A stretch of 64,000 bases of DNA, from NCBI RefSeq assembly GCF_045277565.1, contig NZ_CP123584.1, forward strand, positions 3,286,001 through 3,350,000. The letters are read 5' to 3'. The notes beneath the pieces were generated by a model, which made no database searches, was not told the origin of the DNA, and saw only the letters and a list, made by a program, of their open reading frames with translations. Each line of letters starts with the position of its first letter. Within the stretch, counting starts at the first letter, position 1. Positions 25,845-33,553 of this stretch are shown here, one piece after another. The stretch comes from Aliisedimentitalea scapharcae. GTDB taxonomy: Bacteria; Pseudomonadota; Alphaproteobacteria; Rhodobacterales; Rhodobacteraceae. Position numbers and translations under genes: made by a program.

Positions 25845-26858
25845 ATGACCGCGCTGAAACAATATGAACGGCTCGAGGCGTCCGGCCTGTGGCGTCCCGG
25901 TCCTGATGACCAGCGTCGCGAAGTCATCGTTTCCATCGGCAACGCAACCCTGACCATAACCGACCTGAACGACCGGCCCCTGACCCATTGGTCGCTCGCC
26001 GCAGTCGACCGCCAGAACCCAGGTGAGTTTCCGGCCATCTACAACCCGGACGGAGACCCCGGGGAAACCTTGGAAATGGAAGAGGCGGAAACCGCCATGA
26101 TCGAGGCGGTCGAGACATTGCGCAGCGCAATTGATCGGGCCCGACCACGGCCGGGGCGCCTGCGGTGGGCCAGCGTTCTGGCGACCATTGCATTGGTGGC
26201 TGCGGTTCTGTTCCTATGGCTGCCCGGTGCTTTGCTGAAGCACACAGTGGCCGTCGTTCCCGACATTCAGCGCATTGCCATCGGCCGTGCGCTGCTGGGG
26301 CGGATTGAACGGGTCACAGGACCAATCTGCACCTCCCAAAGCTCTGATGCCATCCTGACCCGCCTGTCGGACCGCACCGGCGTTCGGCAAGTGGCTGTCA
26401 TGAGTTCGGGCATTGCAACAAGCCTGAACCTGCCCGGCGGCATCATCCTGCTGAACAGATCCCTGATCGAAGACCACGAGGATCCGGCCGTGGCGGCAGG
26501 GGCAATCCTGGTTGAACGCGCGCGGGCCGGGCAACTGGATCCACTGGCGGAACTGTTGACCTATGGCGGTCCTGTCACGACCTTTCGCCTGCTGACAACC
26601 GGCAAACTTCCGCGCCAGACGCTGGATCATTTTGCCGAGAGCCTGCTGTCCGCTCCCCGCCCTGTTGTCCCTGACGATGTTCTGCTGGCAACCTTTGCCC
26701 AAAGCGCCATCGCCTCGACGCCTTATGCCTATGCCACGGATATCACTGGAGAAACCGTCCTGGGGTTGATCGAGGCCGACCCCATGGCTGGTCGCAAGTT
26801 GGAGCCGGTCCTGTCTGATCGCGACTGGGTGCAACTGCAGAGCATCTGTGACAATTGA
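25845..26858 (+). CDS. Membrane protein with degenerate M48-like domain
   Basis: 337 residues. Cytoplasmic N-terminal part (1-105), one transmembrane segment at about 108-130 (LATIALVAAVLFLWLPGALL), then a periplasmic-looking domain. In it, LPGGIILLNRSLIE (196-209) and EDPAVAAGAILVERARAG (212-229) match the layout of M48 peptidases (beta-hairpin, acidic turn, catalytic helix), but the HExxH helix reads VERARAG, so zinc ligands and the catalytic Glu are missing. I do not know the family; it looks like a non-catalytic relative. Start at 25845 near a weak RBS. Monocistronic. Confidence 0.7.
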   Translation: MTALKQYERLEASGLWRPGPDDQRREVIVSIGNATLTITDLNDRPLTHWSLAAVDRQNPGEFPAIYNPDGDPGETLEMEEAETAMIEAVETLRSAIDRARPRPGRLRWASVLATIALVAAVLFLWLPGALLKHTVAVVPDIQRIAIGRALLGRIERVTGPICTSQSSDAILTRLSDRTGVRQVAVMSSGIATSLNLPGGIILLNRSLIEDHEDPAVAAGAILVERARAGQLDPLAELLTYGGPVTTFRLLTTGKLPRQTLDHFAESLLSAPRPVVPDDVLLATFAQSAIASTPYAYATDITGETVLGLIEADPMAGRKLEPVLSDRDWVQLQSICDN

Positions 26859-27038
26859 TTTGGTCTGCTTACCGGCAGGCTGACATCGACCCCGAAACGC
26901 CAGTGCAATGCACCTTCCTGCCCCCCGGTGACGGGCCTAACACACAGGCCAGCCTGCCTATCCATCGACCTTGGCGCTCTCACCCAATGCGCTCCCGCCC
27001 CCGTTTTCCAAATCGGCTGACGCCGATATGGCGCACGG

Positions 27039-27080
27039 CGTTGGGCGTGGCACCGCGCGGGCGCGGTGCCACGCCCAACG
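27039..27080. repeat. 42-bp near-perfect palindrome
   Basis: Arms of 20 bp, fully complementary (27039-27058 with 27061-27080), separated by GG only. Arm sequence CGTTGGGCGTGGCACCGCGC. GC-rich, no T-run on either side. A second, shorter hairpin follows after 6 bases. Not explained by either flanking gene; could be a transcription terminator core, a REP-like element or a protein-binding site. Confidence 0.75.
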
Positions 27081-27150
27081 GGAAGAGGGCATTGCCAAAT
27101 GCCCGATGACGGGCGGGAGATCACCGGGAACAGACTGTGCGCAAACGACA

Positions 27151-27172
27151 AAAACCGGACATCGCTGTCCGG
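27151..27172 (-). terminator. Terminator of SPOR-domain gene
   Basis: 7-bp stem CCGGACA/TGTCCGG with a 4-base loop, followed on the minus strand by TTTTTG. Lies 28 bases beyond the stop codon of the SPOR gene, which ends at 27200. Confidence 0.85.
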
Positions 27173-27199
27173 CTTCTCCGACACGCACCCTGCGCATTT

Positions 27200-28564
27200 C
27201 TATTTGCTCAAACGCGCACTGCCGAACCCGGCGGCCCTGACACGAGCCAGATCCCGTTCGGCCACAGAATCCGATGAATAAGGGCCAGCCAGAACAACAC
27301 GATAACTTTTGCCCCCCTTGTTCAGGCTCCCCAACCGCATCGGCAATCCGGTTCCGGCCAGGTTTTGCGCCGTCTCGCGGGCAACAGCATCAGTTTCATA
27401 CGTTGCGACACGAATATACCGATTGGTCGATACCCTGGGCAAGGATTGGGCCTGGGACGCGGATCGGGTTGAAACCCGAACGTGGGTCGCTTCTGCCGGA
27501 GACCGCGCTGTGGATGTGGGCAAGGTAATGATCTGCGCCTGCGTTGGCACCGGTTTCAGCGTCTTCGGCAGCGTGTTTGTCCAGATCTGGGCGCTTTGCG
27601 CATCCCCCGCCGCAGTTCGCACCCCGCGCATCGGGTTCATGCGGTCATCTTCACGTTCAACCCGGCGATACCCTTCGGGAATTCTCACCGCCTGGGTGAT
27701 CACAGCGGGGCGCAGACCGCGCTCGGCCCGTTGCGGATTCAAACGATCGTCGCTCCACACGGACCTATAGCCGGCGGGCACCTTGAAGTTCTGAGTGTTC
27801 TGCCGATTGTCGTATATATGGCGCTGCACCACCCGTGTGTTCGGGGTCAGACGCAACGACGACTGTGGCCCAATACCAGAGCCCGACCCAAAGGTAACAG
27901 GAGCCTCGGCCTGTGGACCACACCGCACGTCCGGGGTTTTGTTGATATACCGCTGACTTAACGATGAGGCATTCGAACAGCCACCAGTGCGCGCGGCCGG
28001 AGCCGCTGTCGTCGGGGCCGCAACCACAGCCGCGGGTTTGGTTTTCACCGGGGCCGGTTTTGGCGCCGCCGGCAAAGTGCTCGCCACGGTCGGAACAGGT
28101 TTGCGGGTGCTGGTCACAACTGGTTGCCGAACCGTCGCCTGGGTTGTCGTCCGGGTTGTCGTCGTGGCTTTTGCAGTTGTTTTTACGGTGGTCTGAGGGG
28201 CCGGTGCCGCAACAGGTGTCCGGGCTGCGGTGGCGGTTGGCCGTCCCGCGGCGGGCACCGTGATCAGTTCAGGAGCCTTGGCCTGTGATGTCGCGCTGGT
28301 CGACGCCCCCGGTTTCAGCTTGGTCTGCTGATAGCCACAGATCTGTTTGCGGCTGCGGTTGACCCGGGGAACCCAGGTCACATTTCCGTCGATCCCGGCG
28401 CGAATATAGATACACCCCTTGCTATCAACATATTGCTTCCCTTTGAACGAAGCCGGAGGGAACTCGGCCGGGGGCTGCGCCTTTTGCAGCGTCTGGGCCT
28501 GCAAAGCCGGAAGTCCAAGCCCCCCCGCGATCAATGCCATGGCAATAATTCTTGTAATCTTCAT
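27200..28564 (-). CDS. Secreted SPOR-domain protein
   Basis: 454 residues. Signal peptide 1-24 (MKITRIIAMALIAGGLGLPA). The middle (about 85-170) is Thr/Pro/Ala-rich low complexity (TTVKTTAKATTTTRTTTQAT), and further Pro-rich linker follows. The C-terminal 75 residues form an SPOR domain: RVATYETDAVARETAQNLAG, then YRVVLAGPYSSDSVAERDLA. SPOR domains bind denuded peptidoglycan at division sites, so this is probably an envelope/septal protein. No transmembrane segment other than the signal. The codon-level repeats of ACC/ACA cause many near-identical short strings in the DNA. Start at 28564 follows GGGGGCAGG. Confidence 0.88.
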   Translation of the reverse strand: MKITRIIAMALIAGGLGLPALQAQTLQKAQPPAEFPPASFKGKQYVDSKGCIYIRAGIDGNVTWVPRVNRSRKQICGYQQTKLKPGASTSATSQAKAPELITVPAAGRPTATAARTPVAAPAPQTTVKTTAKATTTTRTTTQATVRQPVVTSTRKPVPTVASTLPAAPKPAPVKTKPAAVVAAPTTAAPAARTGGCSNASSLSQRYINKTPDVRCGPQAEAPVTFGSGSGIGPQSSLRLTPNTRVVQRHIYDNRQNTQNFKVPAGYRSVWSDDRLNPQRAERGLRPAVITQAVRIPEGYRRVEREDDRMNPMRGVRTAAGDAQSAQIWTNTLPKTLKPVPTQAQIITLPTSTARSPAEATHVRVSTRSASQAQSLPRVSTNRYIRVATYETDAVARETAQNLAGTGLPMRLGSLNKGGKSYRVVLAGPYSSDSVAERDLARVRAAGFGSARLSK

Positions 28565-28652
28565 GCCTGCCCCCACAATATGTGGTCACAAGAATGCCGT
28601 AATTCCGAATCGCTGTAAAGCCGGGTTTTCCGTGAAATCCACCTCGAACAGC

Positions 28653-28676
28653 GGGCAGAGCGCAAATACTCTGCCC
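28653..28676. terminator. Hairpin downstream of upp
   Basis: Stem GGGCAGAG/CTCTGCCC, 8-base loop, 25 bases beyond the upp stop. No T-run on the minus strand (GCTGTTCG), so it is a weak terminator candidate for the nucleoside operon. Confidence 0.4.
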
Positions 28677-28700
28677 AAATTTTCGTGAAGAGCGAGGATG

Positions 28701-29333
28701 TTACTTGGTGCCGAACATCCGGTCTCCCGCATCTCCCAGTCCGGGCATGATATATCCCTTGTCGTTCAGCTCGCGATCCAATGATGCGGTGACGATCGGC
28801 ACATCCGGATGCGCTTCCTTCATGCGGGCCACACCTTCGGGGGCGGCCAGCAGGCAGAGAAAGCGGATATTGTTGGCACCGGCCTGTTTCAGCAGGTCAA
28901 TCGCGGCAGCCGAACTGTTGCCTGTGGCCAGCATCGGATCGACTGCAATCACCAGACGATCCTGCAATCCTTCGGGTGCCTTGAAATAATACTGAACCGG
29001 CTTCAGCGTCTCTTCGTCCCGATAGAGACCAACAAATCCAACGCGCGCCGATGGGATCAGCTCCAGAACCCCGTCCAACATGCCGTTACCTGCCCGCAGG
29101 ATCGACACCAACGCCAGCTTCTTGCCCGCCAGGATCGGTGCCTGCATCTCTTCCATCGGGGTTTCGACATTGGTGGTGGTCAGCGGCATTTCGCGGGTGA
29201 CCTCATAGGCCAACAGCTGGGTCAGTTCGCGCAGCAGGCGGCGGAACCCGGCGGTCGACGTGCCCTTGTCCCGCATCAGGGTCAGTTTGTGCTGGACCAA
29301 CGGGTGGTCGACGACGGTCAGATGTTCGGACAT
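28701..29333 (-). CDS. upp: Uracil phosphoribosyltransferase
   Basis: 210-residue enzyme making UMP from uracil and PRPP. PRPP loop VDPMLATGNSSAAAID (about residues 130-145), uracil-binding tail YIMPGLGDAGDRMFGTK and the family start VVDHPLVQHKLTLMRDK. Last gene of the nucleoside salvage operon; it recovers uracil released by DeoA or by cytidine/uridine degradation. 76 bases separate it from deoB. Confidence 0.96.
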   Translation of the reverse strand: MSEHLTVVDHPLVQHKLTLMRDKGTSTAGFRRLLRELTQLLAYEVTREMPLTTTNVETPMEEMQAPILAGKKLALVSILRAGNGMLDGVLELIPSARVGFVGLYRDEETLKPVQYYFKAPEGLQDRLVIAVDPMLATGNSSAAAIDLLKQAGANNIRFLCLLAAPEGVARMKEAHPDVPIVTASLDRELNDKGYIMPGLGDAGDRMFGTK

Positions 29334-29409
29334 GGGAGGTCTCCAAAATGCAGTTCATTTGATTTAACGGGGCCAGGGGACCAGGGGCAAGGCAGTTTTG
29401 ACTGTCCGG

Positions 29410-30621
29410 TCAAAGAAAACTGCGCCCCGGACCCTGGGCCGCAACCCCCAGATGCGCCGCGATCGAGGCCGCGATGTCGGCAAAGGCAACCTGCCCCAGC
29501 GGTCCGGCTCCGCGGCCGGACACCAGCACCGGCACCTGTTCGCGGGTGTGATCCGTCCCGGGCCAGCTGGGATCATTGCCGTGATCGGCCGTCAACACCA
29601 GAATATCGCCGTCCCGCAATCGCGGCAAAATTGAACCCAACTGAGTATCGAACCACTCGAGCGCCCGGGCGTATCCTGCAATGTCACGACGATGACCATA
29701 CAGGCTGTCGAATTCGACAAAATTGGCAAATGTCAGGCTGCCGTCCTCGGCGTTCTGGACCCGGTCCGACAGGTGCTGCATCAGCTGGGCATCGGGGCCT
29801 TTGTCCAATGTGTCGATGCCTTGCATCGAAAAGATATCTCCGATCTTGCCAATTGCATGAACTGTGCCTCCTGCCTCCTGCACCCAATTGTTCAGCACAG
29901 GCGACGGCGGGAGTATGGCGAAATCGCGTCGGTTGGGCGTACGGTTGAACCCGTCCTGCGGATTGCCGACAAAGGGGCGCGCGATCACTCGACCCACTTT
30001 CATCGCATGCAGCCGGGGCGCAATGGCCCGGCACAGGTCCAGCAGGCGATCCAGACCAAAAGTCTCCTCATGGGCGGCGATCTGGAACACGCTGTCAGCC
30101 GAGGTATAGCAAATCGGCCAGCCACTGCGCATATGTTCGCCGCCCAACGCGTCGATGATCGCGGTGCCCGGTGCGTGCCGATCACCCAGAATGCCCTGCG
30201 TCCCGGCCTGCTCCGCAACATAGTTGCTCAGCTCGGGTGGGAAGGCCGGTTGCGTGTCGGGAAAGAAATGCCAGTCCCAGGGCACCGGGACCCCGGCCAG
30301 CTCCCAATGACCCGATGGGGTGTCCTTGCCCCTGCTGATTTCAGCAGCACATCCCCACCGCCCCTGTGGAGCCGAGTCCAGCCCCGGAAACGGCACAGCC
30401 GAAGCAAGACGCATGGCCGCCCCCAACCCCAACCGGTCCATATTGGGCACATGCAGCGGCCCCGTTCGCCCGGTTTCGGCCCGCCCTGCGGCGCAGGCCT
30501 GCGCAATATGGGCCAGCGTATTTGCCCCAAGGTCCGGCAGATCGCCGTTGTAGAATGAACTGGCGTCCGGCGCCCCGCCGATACCCACTGAATCCATCAC
30601 CACCAAAAACGCACGCGCCAT
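29410..30621 (-). CDS. deoB: Phosphopentomutase
   Basis: 403-residue metalloenzyme interconverting (deoxy)ribose 1- and 5-phosphate. Alkaline-phosphatase-like metal sites: VVMDSVGIGGAPDA at the N-terminus and TADHGNDPSWPGTDHTREQ near residue 340. It directs the deoxyribose 1-phosphate from DeoA into central metabolism. Its ATG overlaps the deoA stop by one base (TGATG). An inverted repeat GCAGTTTT/AAAACTGC spans its stop codon at 29392-29423. Confidence 0.96.
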   Translation of the reverse strand: MARAFLVVMDSVGIGGAPDASSFYNGDLPDLGANTLAHIAQACAAGRAETGRTGPLHVPNMDRLGLGAAMRLASAVPFPGLDSAPQGRWGCAAEISRGKDTPSGHWELAGVPVPWDWHFFPDTQPAFPPELSNYVAEQAGTQGILGDRHAPGTAIIDALGGEHMRSGWPICYTSADSVFQIAAHEETFGLDRLLDLCRAIAPRLHAMKVGRVIARPFVGNPQDGFNRTPNRRDFAILPPSPVLNNWVQEAGGTVHAIGKIGDIFSMQGIDTLDKGPDAQLMQHLSDRVQNAEDGSLTFANFVEFDSLYGHRRDIAGYARALEWFDTQLGSILPRLRDGDILVLTADHGNDPSWPGTDHTREQVPVLVSGRGAGPLGQVAFADIAASIAAHLGVAAQGPGRSFL

Positions 30622-31925
30622 CAGACAATCCTTTCGTGGATCAGATCGGGCAATGTCGCTGACATATCGCCCAATTCAATGGCACCACGCACGGCACGTT
30701 CCGCCAGAACGGCGGCCTCTTCGCGGTTGGCATGGATGACGGCCAACGGATCGCCTTTGTGTATTTTTTGCCCCAGCCGCACGACCGAAGACAGACCAAC
30801 CGCAGGATCAACCACATCGCTTTCCACCAGGCGCCCTCCGCCCAGATGCACAACAGACAATCCCAGTGCCTCGCCGTCGATGGCGGTGACATATCCGGTC
30901 TCGCGCGCCAGGACTTCGCGGATCACACTGGCTTCGGGCAGAAAACGGCGCCAGTTGTCGACGAACTCCAAGGGGCCGCCGATGGCATAGATCATCCGAC
31001 CAAATCGTTCAGCGGCGCGCCCCTGCGCCAGCACGGTACGAATCTGTGCCTCTCCCGCATCAACGCTGTCGGCCAACCCACCGTCAAACAGCACCTGCCC
31101 GCCCAGGGACACGGTTGCTTCGATCAATGGGCCACCTGCGGTGCCCGTCAGGGCCTCCATCACCGCATCCACCTCCAGCGCATTGCCCAGAGCCGGGGCC
31201 AGCGGTTGGTTCATGTCGGTGATCAGCGCAGAGGTTTTGCATCCGGCCGCATTGGCCGTACCCACCAGGGACCGCGCCAGAGCGCGGGCGTCATCTGCAG
31301 TTTTCATAAAGGCCCCCGAGCCGCATTTGACATCCATCACCAATGCCTGCGGAGCCGCAGCGAGCTTTTTGCTCAGGATCGAGGCCGTGATCAGATCCAG
31401 GCTTTCGACGGTTGCGGTCACATCGCGCACCGCATACAGCCGCTTGTCCGCAGGCGCGATCTGCCCGGTTGCGCCGACAATGGCACAGCCCACTTCGCCC
31501 ACAACGGCGGCCAACCGCTCTTCGGAAATCTGGGTCGTCACACCGGGGATGGCCTCCATCTTGTCCAATGTCCCTCCGGTATGACCCAATCCGCGTCCGG
31601 AGATCATCGGCACATAGGCTCCGCATTCGGCCAACGCCGGCGCGACAAGCAAAGAGGTGCAATCCCCCACCCCACCCGTGGAGTGTTTATCGACCACCGG
31701 GCCCGGCAAATCCCAGGTCAACACATCGCCGCTGTCGCGCATTGCCAGCGTCAGCGCGCGCCGTCCTGCTTCGCCCAGCCCATTCAGACAGACCGCCATG
31801 GCAAAAGCCCCGGCCTGGGCGTCACTGACCGCGCCATCTGCCAGCCCCTGGGCAAACCAGGTCAGTTCGTCCGCGGACGGGGTTTCCTTGCGCCGCAGGC
31901 GGGCGATGATCGCACGTGCATCCAA
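30621..31925 (-). CDS. deoA: Thymidine phosphorylase
   Basis: 434-residue nucleoside phosphorylase (thymidine + phosphate to thymine + deoxyribose 1-phosphate). Motifs: KHSTGGVGDCTSLLVAPALA with phosphate-binding Ser/Gly, SGRGLGHTGGTLDKMEAIPG and MDVKCGSGAFMKT. Start: no ATG fits; I choose TTG at 31925 (then DARAIIARLRRKETPS) because GGAG at 31938-31935 lies 9 bases upstream. A CTG at about 31934 sits against the RBS and is less likely. Begins 5 bases after the cdd stop. Confidence 0.93.
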   Translation of the reverse strand: MDARAIIARLRRKETPSADELTWFAQGLADGAVSDAQAGAFAMAVCLNGLGEAGRRALTLAMRDSGDVLTWDLPGPVVDKHSTGGVGDCTSLLVAPALAECGAYVPMISGRGLGHTGGTLDKMEAIPGVTTQISEERLAAVVGEVGCAIVGATGQIAPADKRLYAVRDVTATVESLDLITASILSKKLAAAPQALVMDVKCGSGAFMKTADDARALARSLVGTANAAGCKTSALITDMNQPLAPALGNALEVDAVMEALTGTAGGPLIEATVSLGGQVLFDGGLADSVDAGEAQIRTVLAQGRAAERFGRMIYAIGGPLEFVDNWRRFLPEASVIREVLARETGYVTAIDGEALGLSVVHLGGGRLVESDVVDPAVGLSSVVRLGQKIHKGDPLAVIHANREEAAVLAERAVRGAIELGDMSATLPDLIHERIV

Positions 31926-31930
31926 AAGGC

Positions 31931-32323
31931 TCAGCTCCGATCCATATGGTCGACCCCAAAGGCCCCGGGCAACAGGTCGGCGATGGTCGTCGCCTGTTCC
32001 GGGCCATCGGTGGTGCCCAGCGTAACCGGTACATTGCCTGCGCCAAACTCGGCCAGCTTCTGGCGACACCCACCACAGGGCGGCACCGGAGAGGGGCTGT
32101 CGGCGATTACATAGACCTCGGCAATCTCAGTCTCTCCTGATGCGACCATGGCGGCAATCGCCCCGGCTTCGGCACAGGTGCCTTCCGGATAGGCGACGTT
32201 TTCCACGTTACATCCCACATAGACCGTTCCCGAGGTCGCGCGGATCGCCGCGCCCACCTTGAAGTTGGAATACGGCGCGTGGGCGTTTTCACGAACGGCA
32301 GCGGCGGCGTCTTTGAGGCTCAT
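31931..32323 (-). CDS. cdd: Cytidine deaminase
   Basis: 130-residue homotetrameric-type zinc enzyme converting (deoxy)cytidine to (deoxy)uridine. Zinc/catalytic motifs TCAEAGAIAAMV (Cys-Ala-Glu) and PCGGCRQKLAEF. Overlaps the upstream cupin gene by 4 bases (ATGA). Feeds deoxyuridine/uridine to DeoA and Upp in the same operon. Confidence 0.96.
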   Translation of the reverse strand: MSLKDAAAAVRENAHAPYSNFKVGAAIRATSGTVYVGCNVENVAYPEGTCAEAGAIAAMVASGETEIAEVYVIADSPSPVPPCGGCRQKLAEFGAGNVPVTLGTTDGPEQATTIADLLPGAFGVDHMDRS

Positions 32324-33411
32324 GTGGGCTCCAGATTGGTTGTGAAGGTTCCGGGCAGGCTGACTTCCAACAGTTCCACGTCGTCGGACGGGGCGACCAG
32401 ACGGGTTTTCATGCCGGGTGGGATGACATAGGCATCCCCTGCTTCCAGATCATAGGGGTCGCGCCCTTCCCCATGCAAGGTCACACGACCGTTCATGACA
32501 AAGGTAAACAAAATATCAGTGTCATGGCTGGCCCAGGGGCTGTCCCCCAAACCGCGCCGCACCACCTGAACGCTGGCCACACCATGGGTGTTGGCATTGA
32601 TCGTGGTGTCACGGCAGACAAAACCCGGCAGCCGGAAATCCACCCAGTCCGCGCTGGCCGCCTGGTTATAGACAAAGCGCTGACCATCCCATTCCCGATC
32701 TGGGCGATGATGCGGGGTCGGCAGAGTCATATCGTGGTCGATTTCGGTGACATGATCCGCCGGAACGCCAATTTCAATCACTTGCAAATCGTCGCTTGCC
32801 TCCAACACCCGGTGACGGATCTCCGGGGGTTGGATGAAACAATCGCCCGGTGTCAGGCGCATCTTTTCGCCCTGATCCTCGTACACCACATCAACCCAGC
32901 CATGGATGCAAAAGATCAACTGAAACCCGACCTTGTGGAAATGCACCATATCCGGCACGGGTCCGCCGTCAGGAATGCGAATGTGGCTGGCGATGATCGA
33001 CCCGCCCAACCGCGAAGGCACCAGATCGCGGTAATGCATACCTGCCCGCCCGATGATCCAGGGGGCCTGGTCGGCCAATCGGCGCACCACAAAGGAATGC
33101 TGGGTCGTGGGCATGACCAGCGGTGGGTTGCGCTCTTCGATTTCGACCCGGGTGCCATTGGGGGCGGTCAGCACCCGTGCTCCATCGGCGAATCCATCCG
33201 GGTCATCGGTCAGGATGCGCAGTGTACCCGGCTGTTCGGCTGCGTCTTTTTCAATCCGCAACCGCAGTCCGTGACCCGAAAACACAGCGATCGACGGGTT
33301 ATCGGCCGGATAAATCATGTCCATCCGCATCCCGAGGGTTTTGGTATAAAACGGAATATCGTCACGCAACTCCTGCGTGGGCAGCCGCATTTCGGCAATC
33401 GTATCAGACAT
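32320..33411 (-). CDS. VOC-like plus bicupin protein heading nucleoside salvage operon
   Basis: 363 residues. Residues 1-110 resemble a glyoxalase/VOC half-fold (MRLPTQELRDDIPFYTKTLG, RIEKDAAEQPGTL); two cupin barrels follow, each with a His-rich strand (GDCFIQPPEIRHRVLEAS; GDAYVIPPGMKTRLVAPS) and a histidine cluster HFHKVGFQLIFCIHG. The second barrel lacks an obvious His trio. Start at 33411 follows GGGAG. It is the first gene of cupin-cdd-deoA-deoB-upp and is translationally coupled to cdd, so it probably acts in pyrimidine or sugar catabolism, for example as a ring- or aldehyde-converting enzyme. Function unknown. Confidence 0.75.
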   Translation of the reverse strand: MSDTIAEMRLPTQELRDDIPFYTKTLGMRMDMIYPADNPSIAVFSGHGLRLRIEKDAAEQPGTLRILTDDPDGFADGARVLTAPNGTRVEIEERNPPLVMPTTQHSFVVRRLADQAPWIIGRAGMHYRDLVPSRLGGSIIASHIRIPDGGPVPDMVHFHKVGFQLIFCIHGWVDVVYEDQGEKMRLTPGDCFIQPPEIRHRVLEASDDLQVIEIGVPADHVTEIDHDMTLPTPHHRPDREWDGQRFVYNQAASADWVDFRLPGFVCRDTTINANTHGVASVQVVRRGLGDSPWASHDTDILFTFVMNGRVTLHGEGRDPYDLEAGDAYVIPPGMKTRLVAPSDDVELLEVSLPGTFTTNLEPT

Positions 33412-33424
33412 GAACACTCCCAGT

Positions 33425-33453
33425 ATTTTTCGCGAGAGTGACCAAATGGTCAA
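33425..33453 (-). promoter_or_regulatory. Predicted promoter with overlapping operator for nucleoside operon
   Basis: On the minus strand TTGACC (-35, 33453-33448), 17-base spacer, AAAAAT (-10, 33430-33425). The -35 region overlaps the perfect inverted repeat TGACCA-AA-TGGTCA at 33439-33452, so a dimeric repressor bound there would block the promoter. TTTGCAA at 33457-33463 is an extra element on the same side. The repressor is not encoded nearby. Confidence 0.55.
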
Positions 33454-33553
33454 AAATTTGCAACAAGCTGCCTGCGACACCGTTTCCAAAAATGAACTAT
33501 TTCCCCGACGTCAGGAATGGTTTAATGCTAAACTATATTTTGAGGAGTGAGAT

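Larger units (their letters stand above)
26859..27199. other. Intergenic region with three hairpins
   Basis: 341 bases between two convergent genes. Contents: a 42-bp palindrome (27039-27080), a 7-bp hairpin GGGCATT/AATGCCC (27087-27104), and a minus-strand terminator (27151-27172). The first 150 bases hold nothing recognisable. Confidence 0.7.

Noticed and set aside
27980..28260. Short near-repeats resembling a CRISPR or tandem repeat
   Set aside because: They are Thr/Ala/Pro-rich codon repeats inside the SPOR-domain gene, without spacers or regular periodicity.
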